Origin: Cellvibrio japonicus Ueda107
GTDB lineage: Bacteria; Pseudomonadota; Gammaproteobacteria; Pseudomonadales; Cellvibrionaceae
DNA: 64,000 bases
NCBI RefSeq assembly: GCF_000019225.1
Contig: NC_010995.1
Coordinates: 988,501-1,052,500 of the forward strand
Reading direction: 5' to 3'
Part shown: positions 18,875-27,169 of the stretch, one piece after another
How the letters are laid out: every line of letters starts with the position of its first letter
How positions within the stretch are numbered: the stretch's first letter is position 1
The notes under the pieces: model-generated
The model's database searches: none
Seen by the model: only the letters and a program-made list of their open reading frames with translations
What the model was told of the DNA's origin: nothing
Made by a program: the position numbers and the translations under genes

Positions 18875-18908
18875 GCAAAAACCGCCGGCCGTCATTGACG
18901 GCCGGCGG
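18875..18908 (-). terminator. Terminator of the small lipoprotein gene
   Basis: A 12-bp perfect GC-rich stem (CCGCCGGCCGTC, 18882-18893, with its complement 18897-18908) has a three-base loop. On the minus strand it is followed by TTTTTGC. It therefore ends the minus-strand gene at 18923 and, less efficiently, the converging phoX transcript. Confidence 0.85.
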
Positions 18909-18922
18909 CGAGGTGGAATGGA

Positions 18923-19216
18923 TTATTGACCCTTGCGCGATTCGCGAATGTAAAAGCGCGCCTGCTTGGCCTGGTTAAAACAATTATCAAAATTTTCTAC
19001 TGTCTGCATGGTGCGCGCGCCGGTAATCAGGCTAAGTGCTTTGGTATAGCTGACGGTGCCGCTAAAACCTTCTGCCTCGGCAATGGATAATTCGCTCCAG
19101 GCGGCGTCTACTTCCTGGGCGCAGGCTTCACGGAATTGGGTTTTGCCGGCGCAACCGGCCATGCCGGCGGCAAGGGCAGTGATCAATCCCAGACGAATAA
19201 TAGTATTGCGGTTCAT
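18923..19216 (-). CDS. Small predicted lipoprotein, function unknown
   Basis: This 97-residue protein has a signal sequence ending in MAGC (about residue 22), predicting lipidation. The mature part contains two further cysteines (FREACAQ and FDNCFNQ) that could pair, plus helical segments. GAGGC lies upstream of the ATG. It has its own terminator and stands alone, converging with phoX. I do not recognise a family with certainty; sequence and length resemble small envelope lipoproteins found in Cellvibrio and Pseudomonas relatives. Confidence 0.75.
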   Translation of the reverse strand: MNRNTIIRLGLITALAAGMAGCAGKTQFREACAQEVDAAWSELSIAEAEGFSGTVSYTKALSLITGARTMQTVENFDNCFNQAKQARFYIRESRKGQ

Positions 19217-19304
19217 AACAGCCTCCGTAGCAATCCTGGTAAATGAATCCTGATAAATAATGCGGCGAGTTTGGCAGATGCCCTGACGCGGGACAATAGC
19301 GCCG

Positions 19305-19895
19305 TCAGGCTGAACAGGGCTTTAATTCTTCGTGCGGATATAGTTGGGTGATGATCCAGTCAATCGCTTGCGTCAGGATGGCTTCCGGCGATTGGCGCAC
19401 ATCAATCCGGTAGACATCTTTTTCATTGAGGGGGCACTCAAGGGATTCAAACTGGCTGCGCACCAGCCGTGGGTTGGCAAAGTGGCCGGTGCGATTGTTG
19501 ACCCTATCCTGGATCGTTGCCTCATCCCCGTCGAGAAAAACCACCAGGGTTTTCAAACCCACATCGCGCAGTGCCTGGCGATGGGCCCGGCGCAATCCCG
19601 AAAACGCCAATACCGAGTGTTCGCCAGCACTGAGTGCCTGTTGCAGGTGGTGGCAAATATTGGAAACCCAGGGTAAACGCATCTCATCCGTTAGCGGTTC
19701 GCCCCTGGCCATACGCGCCTTGGCATCTTCGCTGTGGAAATCATCACCATCCAGGCAGCGATAGCCAAAATGGGCGGCAAGGCGTTGGGCAAGGGTAGTT
19801 TTACCACTGCCGGAAACGCCCATCACGATGAGCAGATGGGTATCGGCATCCGGGTTGGAGGCATGAGACGCAGGGGACGTGGCTTGAGTGTACAT
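19305..19895 (-). CDS. gntK: Gluconokinase
   Basis: The 196-residue protein has the P-loop GVSGSGKTT near residues 26-34, then GDDFH and ARGEPLTDEMRLPW, which are hallmark GntK substrate and lid segments. It ends in the usual amphipathic helix. It phosphorylates gluconate to 6-phosphogluconate for the pentose phosphate or Entner-Doudoroff pathway. The N-terminus is about 20 residues longer than typical. It is divergent from the LacI-type regulator, with a palindromic operator between them. This ties gluconate metabolism to the transporter and GH94 phosphorylase across the divide. Confidence 0.95.
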   Translation of the reverse strand: MYTQATSPASHASNPDADTHLLIVMGVSGSGKTTLAQRLAAHFGYRCLDGDDFHSEDAKARMARGEPLTDEMRLPWVSNICHHLQQALSAGEHSVLAFSGLRRAHRQALRDVGLKTLVVFLDGDEATIQDRVNNRTGHFANPRLVRSQFESLECPLNEKDVYRIDVRQSPEAILTQAIDWIITQLYPHEELKPCSA

Positions 19896-19959
19896 CGATA
19901 GATTCTTGGCAATGCCGTGTTTTGGCTATAAAAGCAGGCTAATAGCATAACGATTGATC

Positions 19960-19977
19960 AATGATAGCGCAATCATT
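19960..19977. promoter_or_regulatory. Palindromic LacI-type operator between gntK and the regulator
   Basis: AATGATAGCGCAATCATT is an 18-bp palindrome with a central CG and only one mismatched pair, the classical shape of LacI-family operators. It lies 65 bases from the gntK start and 123 bases from the regulator start, where it could control both divergent promoters. The assignment to the adjacent regulator is inference. Confidence 0.7.
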
Positions 19978-20099
19978 TTGCCTGTGTTATGGTAAGAAAA
20001 CAGGCTTTTATGGCCTCCAGGATGGAACAAGGCCCGCGACCACCGGGTTTTCCAGGAGCGAAACAGCAAACAAAAACCAATAACAACAGTGACATAACG

Positions 20100-21137
20100 A
20101 TGAAAATGGCAAAAAAAGGTGTCGATAAGAAAGTCACCCTGGTCGATGTCGCCGCCATCGCAGGGGTTAGCGCTATTACCGTATCCCGGGTGATAAACCA
20201 GCCGGAAAAGGTGTCTGAAATCCTGCGCCAGCAGGTGCAAAAGGCGATTGACTCCCTGGGCTATATCCCTAACCAGTTCGCCAGTTCCCTGGCATCGGCC
20301 AAATCGCGGGTGGTCGGGGTTGCCATCCCCTCGCTGACCAACATCGTGTTTACCGATGTGCTGCGCGGTATCTATGACGTACTCGGCGCAACAGGTTACA
20401 AAGTGCTGATGGTGGATACCCATTACTCCGCACTCGAAGAAGAGAAAATGGTGCGCACCCTGCTGAGCCAGGCGCCGGAAGCGATGATTATTACCGGCGG
20501 CGGCCAAACCAAGGCCTGCCAGCAGCTACTGCAAAAAGCCCATATCCCCATTGTGCAGATCATGGAGCTGCTGGAAGAGCCCCTGGATATGAATATCGGC
20601 TTTTCCCATTGGCAGGCAGGCTACGACGTTGCCAAATACCTGTTAAGCCAGGGCTATAACCGCCCCGGCTTTATCGGCGCGCGTATGGACACCCGTGTGC
20701 AGCAGCGTCTGCGTGGTTATCGGGCGGGTTTGGAAGAAGCCGGTGTTTATCAGGATGCCTATATTGCTACCAGTCTCGATCCCTCTTCCATCGGCTTGGG
20801 GGGCCAGTTGTTCCGCCGCTTGATGAGTGCCAGTGGCGGCCATCTGGACGCTGTTTTTTGTGCGAACGACGACCTGGCATTAGGTGCGCTGTTCGAGTCT
20901 CAGCGCATGCATATTACGGTTCCGCACTCCCTCGCCATCTGCGGCTTTAACGATATTGAAGCGGCCACTTACGTGAATCCCTCGCTCACCAGTGTGTGGG
21001 TTGGACGTTATGAAATGGGCGTAAAAGCGGCCGAGATGATTCTCGACTGTATCAGCCATGGCAAAAAGCCGGCACAGAAAATGGTTGATATGGGCTACCA
21101 GATCAAAGAGCGGGATTCCACGCGCCAGCGTCGATAA
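20100..21137 (+). CDS. LacI/GntR-type transcriptional repressor
   Basis: I start at ATG 20100; the frame is open from 19989, but that part reads as leader. The 345-residue product has an N-terminal LacI helix-turn-helix (VTLVDVAAIAGVSAITVSRV, about 11-30) and hinge helix, then a periplasmic-binding-protein-like effector domain (about 65-335) with FCANDDLALGAL and SLAICGFNDIE. It is close in type to GntR, the gluconate repressor of enterics. The effector is inferred to be gluconate or a sugar acid such as cellobionate, based on gntK on one side and the transporter 28 bases downstream on the other. Confidence 0.9.
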   Translation: MKMAKKGVDKKVTLVDVAAIAGVSAITVSRVINQPEKVSEILRQQVQKAIDSLGYIPNQFASSLASAKSRVVGVAIPSLTNIVFTDVLRGIYDVLGATGYKVLMVDTHYSALEEEKMVRTLLSQAPEAMIITGGGQTKACQQLLQKAHIPIVQIMELLEEPLDMNIGFSHWQAGYDVAKYLLSQGYNRPGFIGARMDTRVQQRLRGYRAGLEEAGVYQDAYIATSLDPSSIGLGGQLFRRLMSASGGHLDAVFCANDDLALGALFESQRMHITVPHSLAICGFNDIEAATYVNPSLTSVWVGRYEMGVKAAEMILDCISHGKKPAQKMVDMGYQIKERDSTRQRR

Positions 21138-21164
21138 ACCATAACAATACGCAGAGGACACACC

Positions 21165-22814
21165 GTGACAGCGCAACAGACAACAACACCTGCCCGCAGC
21201 GATGATCGCCTTGCCCGACTCAGTTGGCGCGAACGTATCGGCTATGGTTTGGGGGATGCCGGGTTTAATTTTTATTGGGCAATCATCGGTTCCTACCTGG
21301 TGTTCTTTTACACCGATGTGTTTGGCATAGGCGCTGCCGCTGCCGCGACCATGGTCACTATCACCAAAATTATTGACGCAATTACAGACCCGATCATTGG
21401 CGGTATTGCCGATCGCACCAATACCCGCTGGGGAAAGTTTCGCCCCTACCTGATTTGGTGGGCCCTGCCCATGATGGGTGCGGGTATCCTCACCATGAGC
21501 ACGCCCGACCTGGACGAGACGGGCAAGTTGATCTGGGCCTATGCGACCTACAGTTTGCTGATGCTGTGTTACACCCTGCTCAATATGCCCTACAACTCGC
21601 TGTCGGCCGTCCTGACTGCCAATACCCAGGAGCGCAATACCCTCAACAGCACCCGTTTCTTTTTCGCGTACTTCAGCAGCATTATCGTTGGTGCAGCCAC
21701 CCCGGAACTGGCGGAATATTTTGGTGACGGCGATCGTTACAGTGCCAAGGGTTGGCAAATGACCATGGTGGTCTATGCGGTTATTGCGTCCTGTTTATTC
21801 GTGGTAACGTTTTTTTCCACGCGCGAGCGCATCCAACCGGCAGCTACCCAGGAAAAAAATAATCCGCTGCAGGATTTGAAAGATCTTTTTACCTGCCGTC
21901 CCTGGCTGGTGCTCTTTGTCCTGGCGATGGTGTTCATGGTAACCATGACCCTGCGCGGCAGTTCAGCGGCGTATTATTTTCGCTATTTTGTTGAGCGCCC
22001 CGATCTGCTGGGCAATTACATAGGTTTGCAAATGGCGGGTTTGATGGTGGGCGCCATGCTCGCCGCTACCGTGACCCAATATATTGATAAGCGCAAGCTG
22101 ATGATGTTGTTAATGTGTGTTGTCGCTGTCTTATCTATTGTGTTTACGTTTGTCCCCAAACCGGATCGGCACGGCGTGGTGGATATTATCCACAATGATG
22201 CAGTGCAGCTGGATGCGCAAACATTATTGGGCAGTGAACCTGCGGAAGGTGATCGCTACCAGTGGCTGCGCCATGACAAGATTTTCTGGATTATCAAGGA
22301 GCGTGTGCCCCTGGCGGAAACCGGCCAGGTATTAACACTTGAAAATGCCAAAGGCCAGGTCATCAGTGTCGTGCGCACCCGTGCAGATGGTGCAACCTCG
22401 GACAGTGCAGAACTACCGAAGGAAATCCTGTGGATGTTTGCGCTGAATATCCTGATCAGCATTGCCCTGGGATTTAAACCGCCCATTACCTGGGCCATGT
22501 ACGCCGATGTGGCAGATTACAACGAGTGGAAGAACGGCCGTCGCGCAACCGGGATGACGTTCGCCGCAACGACTTTTTCGCAAAAACTGGGCAGTGCGGG
22601 AGGTTCGGCGTTAATGCTCTCCGTATTGGCAGTGATGGGCTACCAGGCAGGACAAATGCAAGCGGGTGCATCACTGGATAGCATTGTGTATATGCAGACC
22701 CTGGTTCCCGGTATATTTGCATTACTGACGGCATTGTCGCTGATATTTTATAACCTGAGTGACGACAAACTTGAACAGTTGCAACAGGAGTTACAAACGC
22801 GCTATTCCTCGTAG
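21165..22814 (+). CDS. GPH-family sugar:cation symporter with a large loop insertion
   Basis: GTG start with AGAGGA six bases upstream. The 549-residue protein has 12 predicted membrane segments and the family signature DAITDPIIGGIADRTNTRWG near residue 70, followed by KFRPYLIW. GPH transporters import glycosides, pentosides and hexuronides with Na+ or H+. Typical members have about 460 residues. Here an extra segment of roughly 90 residues (about 328-418) follows a membrane helix and contains charged, soluble-looking sequence. Position between the regulator and the GH94 phosphorylase points to uptake of that enzyme's substrate, an aldonic-acid disaccharide by inference. Confidence 0.88.
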   Translation: MTAQQTTTPARSDDRLARLSWRERIGYGLGDAGFNFYWAIIGSYLVFFYTDVFGIGAAAAATMVTITKIIDAITDPIIGGIADRTNTRWGKFRPYLIWWALPMMGAGILTMSTPDLDETGKLIWAYATYSLLMLCYTLLNMPYNSLSAVLTANTQERNTLNSTRFFFAYFSSIIVGAATPELAEYFGDGDRYSAKGWQMTMVVYAVIASCLFVVTFFSTRERIQPAATQEKNNPLQDLKDLFTCRPWLVLFVLAMVFMVTMTLRGSSAAYYFRYFVERPDLLGNYIGLQMAGLMVGAMLAATVTQYIDKRKLMMLLMCVVAVLSIVFTFVPKPDRHGVVDIIHNDAVQLDAQTLLGSEPAEGDRYQWLRHDKIFWIIKERVPLAETGQVLTLENAKGQVISVVRTRADGATSDSAELPKEILWMFALNILISIALGFKPPITWAMYADVADYNEWKNGRRATGMTFAATTFSQKLGSAGGSALMLSVLAVMGYQAGQMQAGASLDSIVYMQTLVPGIFALLTALSLIFYNLSDDKLEQLQQELQTRYSS

Positions 22815-22892
22815 CGCCCATGTGGTTCTCAAGGGCGTCACTGTGTCTATCCATAAACCCATATAGTTTTTATCCCTGATCCCGATGAGTTG

Positions 22893-22913
22893 GCGCCGCA
22901 CTGCGGCGCTTTT
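22893..22913 (+). terminator. Weak terminator or attenuator before the GH94 gene
   Basis: GCGCCGC-ACT-GCGGCGC forms a 7-bp stem (22893-22899 with 22903-22909) with a three-base loop and is followed by only four T. It may reduce rather than stop transcription from the transporter into the phosphorylase gene. Confidence 0.6.
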
Positions 22914-22954
22914 GCTGTGTGTAATCAATAGAGTTGAACTGACAGGAAATCCCC

Positions 22955-25327
22955 ATGGCCACTGCGTTATTGAATCCCGCTTTACAGGGTGAGCGTTATG
23001 AATTGCATAGTCCCACCGCTATGCCGCGCGCTGCCGGTTTTTTGTGGAACCAGCGGATGATGATCCAATCGACCTGTCGCGGCTACGCGGTTGCACAATT
23101 TATGCAGCCGGAGCCGGCCAAATATGCTTACGCGCCCAACCTGGAAGCTAAAACCTTTATGCAGCCGGAGCAGCCCTACTATGCGCATCATCCGGGGCGT
23201 TTTATTTACATCAAAGACGAAGACACCGGTGAAATTTTCTCGGCACCCTATGAGCCAGTGCGCGCACCCTACGAAAAATTCCTGTTTTCTGTTGGCAAGA
23301 GCGATCTGCGTTGGAGTCTGCAAGCACTGGGTATAGAAATTGAAATGACCCTGTTACTGCCTGTCGCGGATGTGGTGGAACTCTGGCAGGTGCGCATTAC
23401 CAATCGCTCGGGCCGCGACCGTCGCTTGAGTGTCTATCCCTATTTTCCGGTGGGCTACATGTCCTGGATGAATCAGTCCGCAGAATACCGGGCTGACTTG
23501 GGCGGGGTGATAGCGAATTGTGTAACGCCTTATCAAAAAGTGGCTGACTATTTCAAACATAAGAATTTCAAGGATAAAACCTTCTTCCTCCACGAACAGC
23601 CCCCCGTTGCCTGGGAAACCAAACAGGAAACCTTTGAGGGGGAGGGCGGGTTGCACAACCCCTCAGCGCTGCAACAGGACATGCTGGCCAATGGCGATGC
23701 CCGCTATGAAACACCGGCTGCTATTGTGCAATACCGGCTGGAGCTGGCCGATCAGGCAGGGCAGGATTACCGGTTTATTTTTGGCCCTGCCTTTGATGAG
23801 GCAGAAATCCGGCACTTACGTAAAACCTATTTGCATGCTGATGGCTTTGCCAGGGCGTGCGCAGATTATGCCGCCTATATTGCCAGCGGCAGTGGTTGCC
23901 TGAAAATTGAAACCCCGGATGCGGAGTTGGATAACTTTGTAAACCATTGGCTGCCGCGCCAGGTGTTTTACCACGGTGATGTCAATCGCCTGACGACCGA
24001 TCCGCAGACACGCAATTACCTGCAAGACAATATGGGAATGAGTTTTATTAAACCGGCGGTCACGCGCGCAGCCTTTATTCATGCGCTCAGCCAGCAGGAA
24101 AGTTCAGGGGCCATGCCCGATGGTGTTTTGCTGGTGGAAGGTGCAGAGCTGAAATACATCAACCAGATCCCCCATACGGATCATTGTGTCTGGCTGCCCG
24201 TATGCCTGAAAGCGTATCTGGATGAAACCAATGATTATGCGCTGTTGCAGGAAGTCGTACCCGGCCATGATGGAAAATCACTCAGTGTCTTTGCGCGGAT
24301 TACGCTGGCGATGCGCTGGTTGTTACAGGCGCGCGATCATCGCGGACTGAGTTTTATCGCCCAGGGGGATTGGTGTGACCCCATGAATATGGTCGGTTAC
24401 AAAGGCAAGGGCGTATCCGGTTGGCTCTCAGTCGCAACAGCCTATGCACTTAATCTCTGGGCGGAAGTGTGTGGCACCACAACACAAACAGAGTTACAGC
24501 AGGAATTTCTTGCCGGTGCCAGGGAAATAAATGCGGCGGTCAATCAATACCTGTGGGATGGCAACTGGTTTGGGCGCGGCATTACCGACGATGATGTGGT
24601 GTTTGGTATTAGCAAGGACAAGGAGGGGCGGATTTTCTTGAATCCGCAAAGCTGGGCAATTCTCGGCGGTGCTGCCGACGAGGGGCAGCGGCAAAAAATG
24701 ATAGCGGCTATTGAGCAGCAATTGGAAACCCCCTATGGCGTTGCCATGCTCGCACCCGCTTATACGGCGATGCGCGATGATGTTGGACGTGTAACGCAAA
24801 AGCATCCGGGCTCGGCGGAAAATGGTTCGGTGTATAACCATGCGGCGGTATTTTATATTTACAGCCTGTTCTCTATTGCTGAGAAGGAGCGCGCGTATCG
24901 CCTGTTGCGACAAATGATTCCCGGTCCGGAGGAAGCGGATTATTTGCAGCGTGGACAATTGCCGGTGTATATCCCCAATTATTATCGCGGTGCCTATTAC
25001 CAATATCCGCGTACCGCCGGCCGGTCCTCACAGTTGTTTAATACGGGTACAGTGTCCTGGGTCTATCGCTGTCTGGTCGAGGGGGTTTTCGGTTTGCAGG
25101 GATGTCATGAGGGGTTGCGTATTAATCCGCAACTGCCCTCGACATGGAATACTGCCAAAGCGGTGCGCGAATTTCGCGGCGCACGCTTTTTGGTAAATAT
25201 AACGCGTGGTTTAGCCGATACTGTCCAGGTGTATTGCGACGGGATGTTGCTGCCGGATAATTGCGTGCGCCAGATTCAGGCTGGATGTGAATACTCGTTG
25301 GATGTATTACTGGCGCGGGATGATTAA
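22955..25327 (+). CDS. GH94 phosphorylase, probable cellobionic acid phosphorylase
   Basis: The 790-residue protein is a GH94 enzyme. It has an N-terminal beta sandwich, a linker helix and an (alpha/alpha)6 barrel. The barrel contains DWCD (472-475), equivalent to the DWND motif that holds the general acid in cellobiose phosphorylases. Later segments KHPGSAENGSVYNHAAVF and QYPRTAGRSSQLFNTGTVSW are typical phosphate/subsite regions. Known cellobiose phosphorylases have DWND with a different C-terminal flank; DWCDPMNMVG and the gluconate gene context fit cellobionic acid phosphorylase (EC 2.4.1.321), which yields glucose 1-phosphate and gluconate. No signal peptide, so cytosolic. AGGAAA precedes the ATG. 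The substrate assignment is inference from neighbours; another beta-glucosyl phosphorylase activity remains possible. Confidence 0.85.
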   Translation: MATALLNPALQGERYELHSPTAMPRAAGFLWNQRMMIQSTCRGYAVAQFMQPEPAKYAYAPNLEAKTFMQPEQPYYAHHPGRFIYIKDEDTGEIFSAPYEPVRAPYEKFLFSVGKSDLRWSLQALGIEIEMTLLLPVADVVELWQVRITNRSGRDRRLSVYPYFPVGYMSWMNQSAEYRADLGGVIANCVTPYQKVADYFKHKNFKDKTFFLHEQPPVAWETKQETFEGEGGLHNPSALQQDMLANGDARYETPAAIVQYRLELADQAGQDYRFIFGPAFDEAEIRHLRKTYLHADGFARACADYAAYIASGSGCLKIETPDAELDNFVNHWLPRQVFYHGDVNRLTTDPQTRNYLQDNMGMSFIKPAVTRAAFIHALSQQESSGAMPDGVLLVEGAELKYINQIPHTDHCVWLPVCLKAYLDETNDYALLQEVVPGHDGKSLSVFARITLAMRWLLQARDHRGLSFIAQGDWCDPMNMVGYKGKGVSGWLSVATAYALNLWAEVCGTTTQTELQQEFLAGAREINAAVNQYLWDGNWFGRGITDDDVVFGISKDKEGRIFLNPQSWAILGGAADEGQRQKMIAAIEQQLETPYGVAMLAPAYTAMRDDVGRVTQKHPGSAENGSVYNHAAVFYIYSLFSIAEKERAYRLLRQMIPGPEEADYLQRGQLPVYIPNYYRGAYYQYPRTAGRSSQLFNTGTVSWVYRCLVEGVFGLQGCHEGLRINPQLPSTWNTAKAVREFRGARFLVNITRGLADTVQVYCDGMLLPDNCVRQIQAGCEYSLDVLLARDD

Positions 25328-25353
25328 GGATTTTGATTGGTAAATATAAAAAA

Positions 25354-25378
25354 GGCGTGCTTTAAGCACGCCTTTTTT
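25354..25378. terminator. Bidirectional terminator between GH94 and zinc-ribbon genes
   Basis: GGCGTGCT-TTA-AGCACGCC (25354-25372) is an 8-bp perfect stem flanked by AAAAAA on the left and TTTTTT on the right, so it serves both converging genes. Confidence 0.92.
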
Positions 25379-25398
25379 ATGGCGCTTATGCCATCTGT

Positions 25399-25740
25399 TT
25401 AAAAATCGAAAATTTCACTGAAGATCGATTTTTTGCGCGGCTTGCCATAGTGGCCATAGTCATGGTTCTTGTGATGGTAATCCGGGCGGCGCTCCTTGTA
25501 GTGGGGTTCGCGATATTCTCGCTCCCGGTATTGCTCCTGTTGGGGTTGATGTACAGCTTGTGGTGATGCCGCTGGAGCAGCTTCCGCCTGGGCGCGCTCA
25601 AGCAGCTTGTCGAGCTCTCCACGATCCAGCCACACCCCCCGACAGCGTGGGCAATAATCGATTTCAATACCGGATCGCTCACTGATGAGCAGGTGCGGGC
25701 GCTCGGGAGAGTCCTGGCAAGTTGGGTTGGGACAGTACAT
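25399..25740 (-). CDS. Small zinc-ribbon (zf-TFIIB type) protein
   Basis: The ATG at 25740 is preferred over 25761 because AGGAG lies nine bases before it and the family usually starts MxCPxC. The 113-residue product has two CxxC-like pairs (CPNPTC and CPRCRGVWLDRGELDKL, the latter the zf-TFIIB hallmark) at about 3-50. A low-complexity tail rich in Glu, Tyr, His, Arg and Lys follows. It probably binds zinc through the four cysteines. The family is widespread and its function is not established. Confidence 0.85.
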   Translation of the reverse strand: MYCPNPTCQDSPERPHLLISERSGIEIDYCPRCRGVWLDRGELDKLLERAQAEAAPAASPQAVHQPQQEQYREREYREPHYKERRPDYHHKNHDYGHYGKPRKKSIFSEIFDF

Positions 25741-25813
25741 GGTGTCGATCTCCTGTGTCATGCGTTAATGGATGTTGCGAACATTTGTGATACGCAACGA
25801 CCGGGCATGCGGA

Positions 25814-25836
25814 ACCTTTGTCGTTGCGACAAAGGT
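25814..25836. repeat. Perfect 10-bp inverted repeat upstream of the zinc-ribbon gene
   Basis: ACCTTTGTCG-TTG-CGACAAAGGT is a perfect 10-bp inverted repeat with a three-base centre, about 75 bases upstream of the zinc-ribbon start. No T-run follows on either strand, so it is not a standard terminator. An operator or an RNA hairpin in the 5' leader are both possible. Confidence 0.6.
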
Positions 25837-25953
25837 CTCGTTCACAGAATCGTGTTGACTCTGCCTGCGGTGCCGGGGCTATTCAGCCCGTGATGACGAC
25901 ATCCACAGCGGGAACTACTCCCCTTCGATTAAAACGAATAATCGGGATACTGC

Positions 25954-26448
25954 TTAGTTAGCTTCAGTTTTCACTGTTTTTTTCGCCGGTGCTTTCTTGG
26001 CGGCTTCTTTTTTTACCTCGGTTTTAGCAGCAGCCGTTTTTTTGGCTGGCGCTACCTTCGGCTCTGCATTGGCCTTTGCCTTGGCTGCTCCAGTGGATGC
26101 TTTGGCCGTGTCTTCCTCGGTATTGGCTGGTTTGGCTGCTTTACTGGTTTTGGCCTTGCTGGTTTTTGCCGGAGCATTGGCTTGGTTAGCTTTAACGATA
26201 TTCAGGTATTTAACCCAGGCTTGCTCGATGGGGCTTTTCGGTGCGCTTTGACTGGCGATTACCTTGAGGATGTGCTGGTCTTCCGGCGTTGGATCCGAAA
26301 CTTCATCCATGCTCAGGGCATTGATCAGTACACCGTGCTTGCGTATCAGGCGCGCCTGTACATCGGATAAACCACCCTTTTCAAAGCCATTGGGGAAGTT
26401 GACACCGTCCTGGAACGTCTGCTTCAGATAATGCTCACGTGGCAACAT
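25954..26448 (-). CDS. MaoP/DUF413 protein with histone-H1-like tail
   Basis: The first 85 residues match the DUF413 family, whose E. coli member MaoP is needed to organise the Ori macrodomain. The match includes NFPNGF, RLIRKHGVLINAL, a DPTPEDQHILKVI block and IEQAWVKYLNIV. The family is usually about 110 residues. Here residues 90-164 form an Ala/Lys/Pro-rich tail with repeated PAKKT/AKTEVKKEA units like bacterial histone H1-like proteins, which bind DNA without sequence preference. The fusion suggests a nucleoid role. It stands alone on the minus strand; no clear terminator is seen after it. Confidence 0.75.
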   Translation of the reverse strand: MLPREHYLKQTFQDGVNFPNGFEKGGLSDVQARLIRKHGVLINALSMDEVSDPTPEDQHILKVIASQSAPKSPIEQAWVKYLNIVKANQANAPAKTSKAKTSKAAKPANTEEDTAKASTGAAKAKANAEPKVAPAKKTAAAKTEVKKEAAKKAPAKKTVKTEAN

Positions 26449-26760
26449 AAAGAGTCTCCATTATTAGTATGCGCACTACCGATACTGCTCCTGCCATGGG
26501 GGAGGGGAATACCTCTATCCTGTGGCTGGCCAGTAACTGCCTTATATAAGAGTTTATTGTTCTAGGGCTGAAGGCCTGTTATTCAGGCTGCCCCAGCGCA
26601 AAATTGTTGCCGAAGATAATCGGTTTTCATGACAGTGTATAGCCTGGCTCGATCCCTGGTGGAATTTTTATACGCGACGGTCAAAATTTGGTCATTAAAA
26701 ATGGCTGGGAGCCATGTTCAACGTCGTGCAGCAACGGCGCGAAGGGTGGCGACCGCCCAT
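26449..26760. other. Intergenic region upstream of the MaoP-like gene
   Basis: This stretch separates rpsT from the MaoP-like gene, both on the minus strand. It contains short hairpins (GCCTG-TTATT-CAGGC near 26573 and TGGCT-GGG-AGCCA near 26702) but no recognisable RNA gene, promoter pair or coding frame. It should contain the promoter of the MaoP-like gene. Confidence 0.4.
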
Positions 26761-26786
26761 AAAAAAACCGGCAATTGCCGGTTTTT
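26761..26786 (-). terminator. rpsT terminator
   Basis: The palindrome CCGGCAATTGCCGG (26768-26781) has A7 on its left and T5 on its right. On the minus strand it is a strong intrinsic terminator 22 bases after the rpsT stop. Confidence 0.92.
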
Positions 26787-26808
26787 AGGAATCACGTGAG
26801 AGCAGTTA

Positions 26809-27075
26809 TCAAGCGGCCATCGCTTTCAGCTTGGCGTTCAGGCGGCTCTTGTGACGGGCAGCCTTGTTCTTGTGGATCAGGCCTTTGTCAGCAATACGGT
26901 CGATAACAGCAACCGCGGAAACATAAGCCGCTTGGGCAGCAGCCTGGTCGCCAGTCTGGATAGCGCTCAGCACTTTCTTGAGGTAAGTACGCCCCATAGA
27001 GCGCATGCTGGCGTTGTGCTTGCGAGCTTTTTCATTTTGACGCGCGCGTTTTTTAGCTTGGGGTGTATTAGCCAC
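26809..27075 (-). CDS. rpsT: 30S ribosomal protein S20
   Basis: This 88-residue basic protein (MANTPQAKKRARQNEKARKH, ending in RHKSRLNAKLKAMAA) matches S20, which binds 16S rRNA early in small-subunit assembly. Length is the family norm. It is a single-gene unit with its own sigma-70 promoter upstream and terminator downstream. AGGAGC lies before the ATG. Confidence 0.98.
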   Translation of the reverse strand: MANTPQAKKRARQNEKARKHNASMRSMGRTYLKKVLSAIQTGDQAAAQAAYVSAVAVIDRIADKGLIHKNKAARHKSRLNAKLKAMAA

Positions 27076-27169
27076 CTTGGTGCTCCTGTATTTGAATCTG
27101 ATAAGTAATAAAACGGTAAACCACGGGCAGCTTTGCCGCCAAAATCGGGTCTGGAATCAAGGACGCGAC

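Noticed and set aside
20880..21758. A 292-codon minus-strand frame across the regulator/transporter junction.
   Set aside because: It overlaps two well-supported plus-strand genes and has no ribosome binding site or recognisable motif.
26573..26760. A possible small RNA between rpsT and the MaoP-like gene, based on short hairpins.
   Set aside because: The hairpins are 5 bp and no promoter is recognisable; the T-run hairpin belongs to rpsT on the minus strand.
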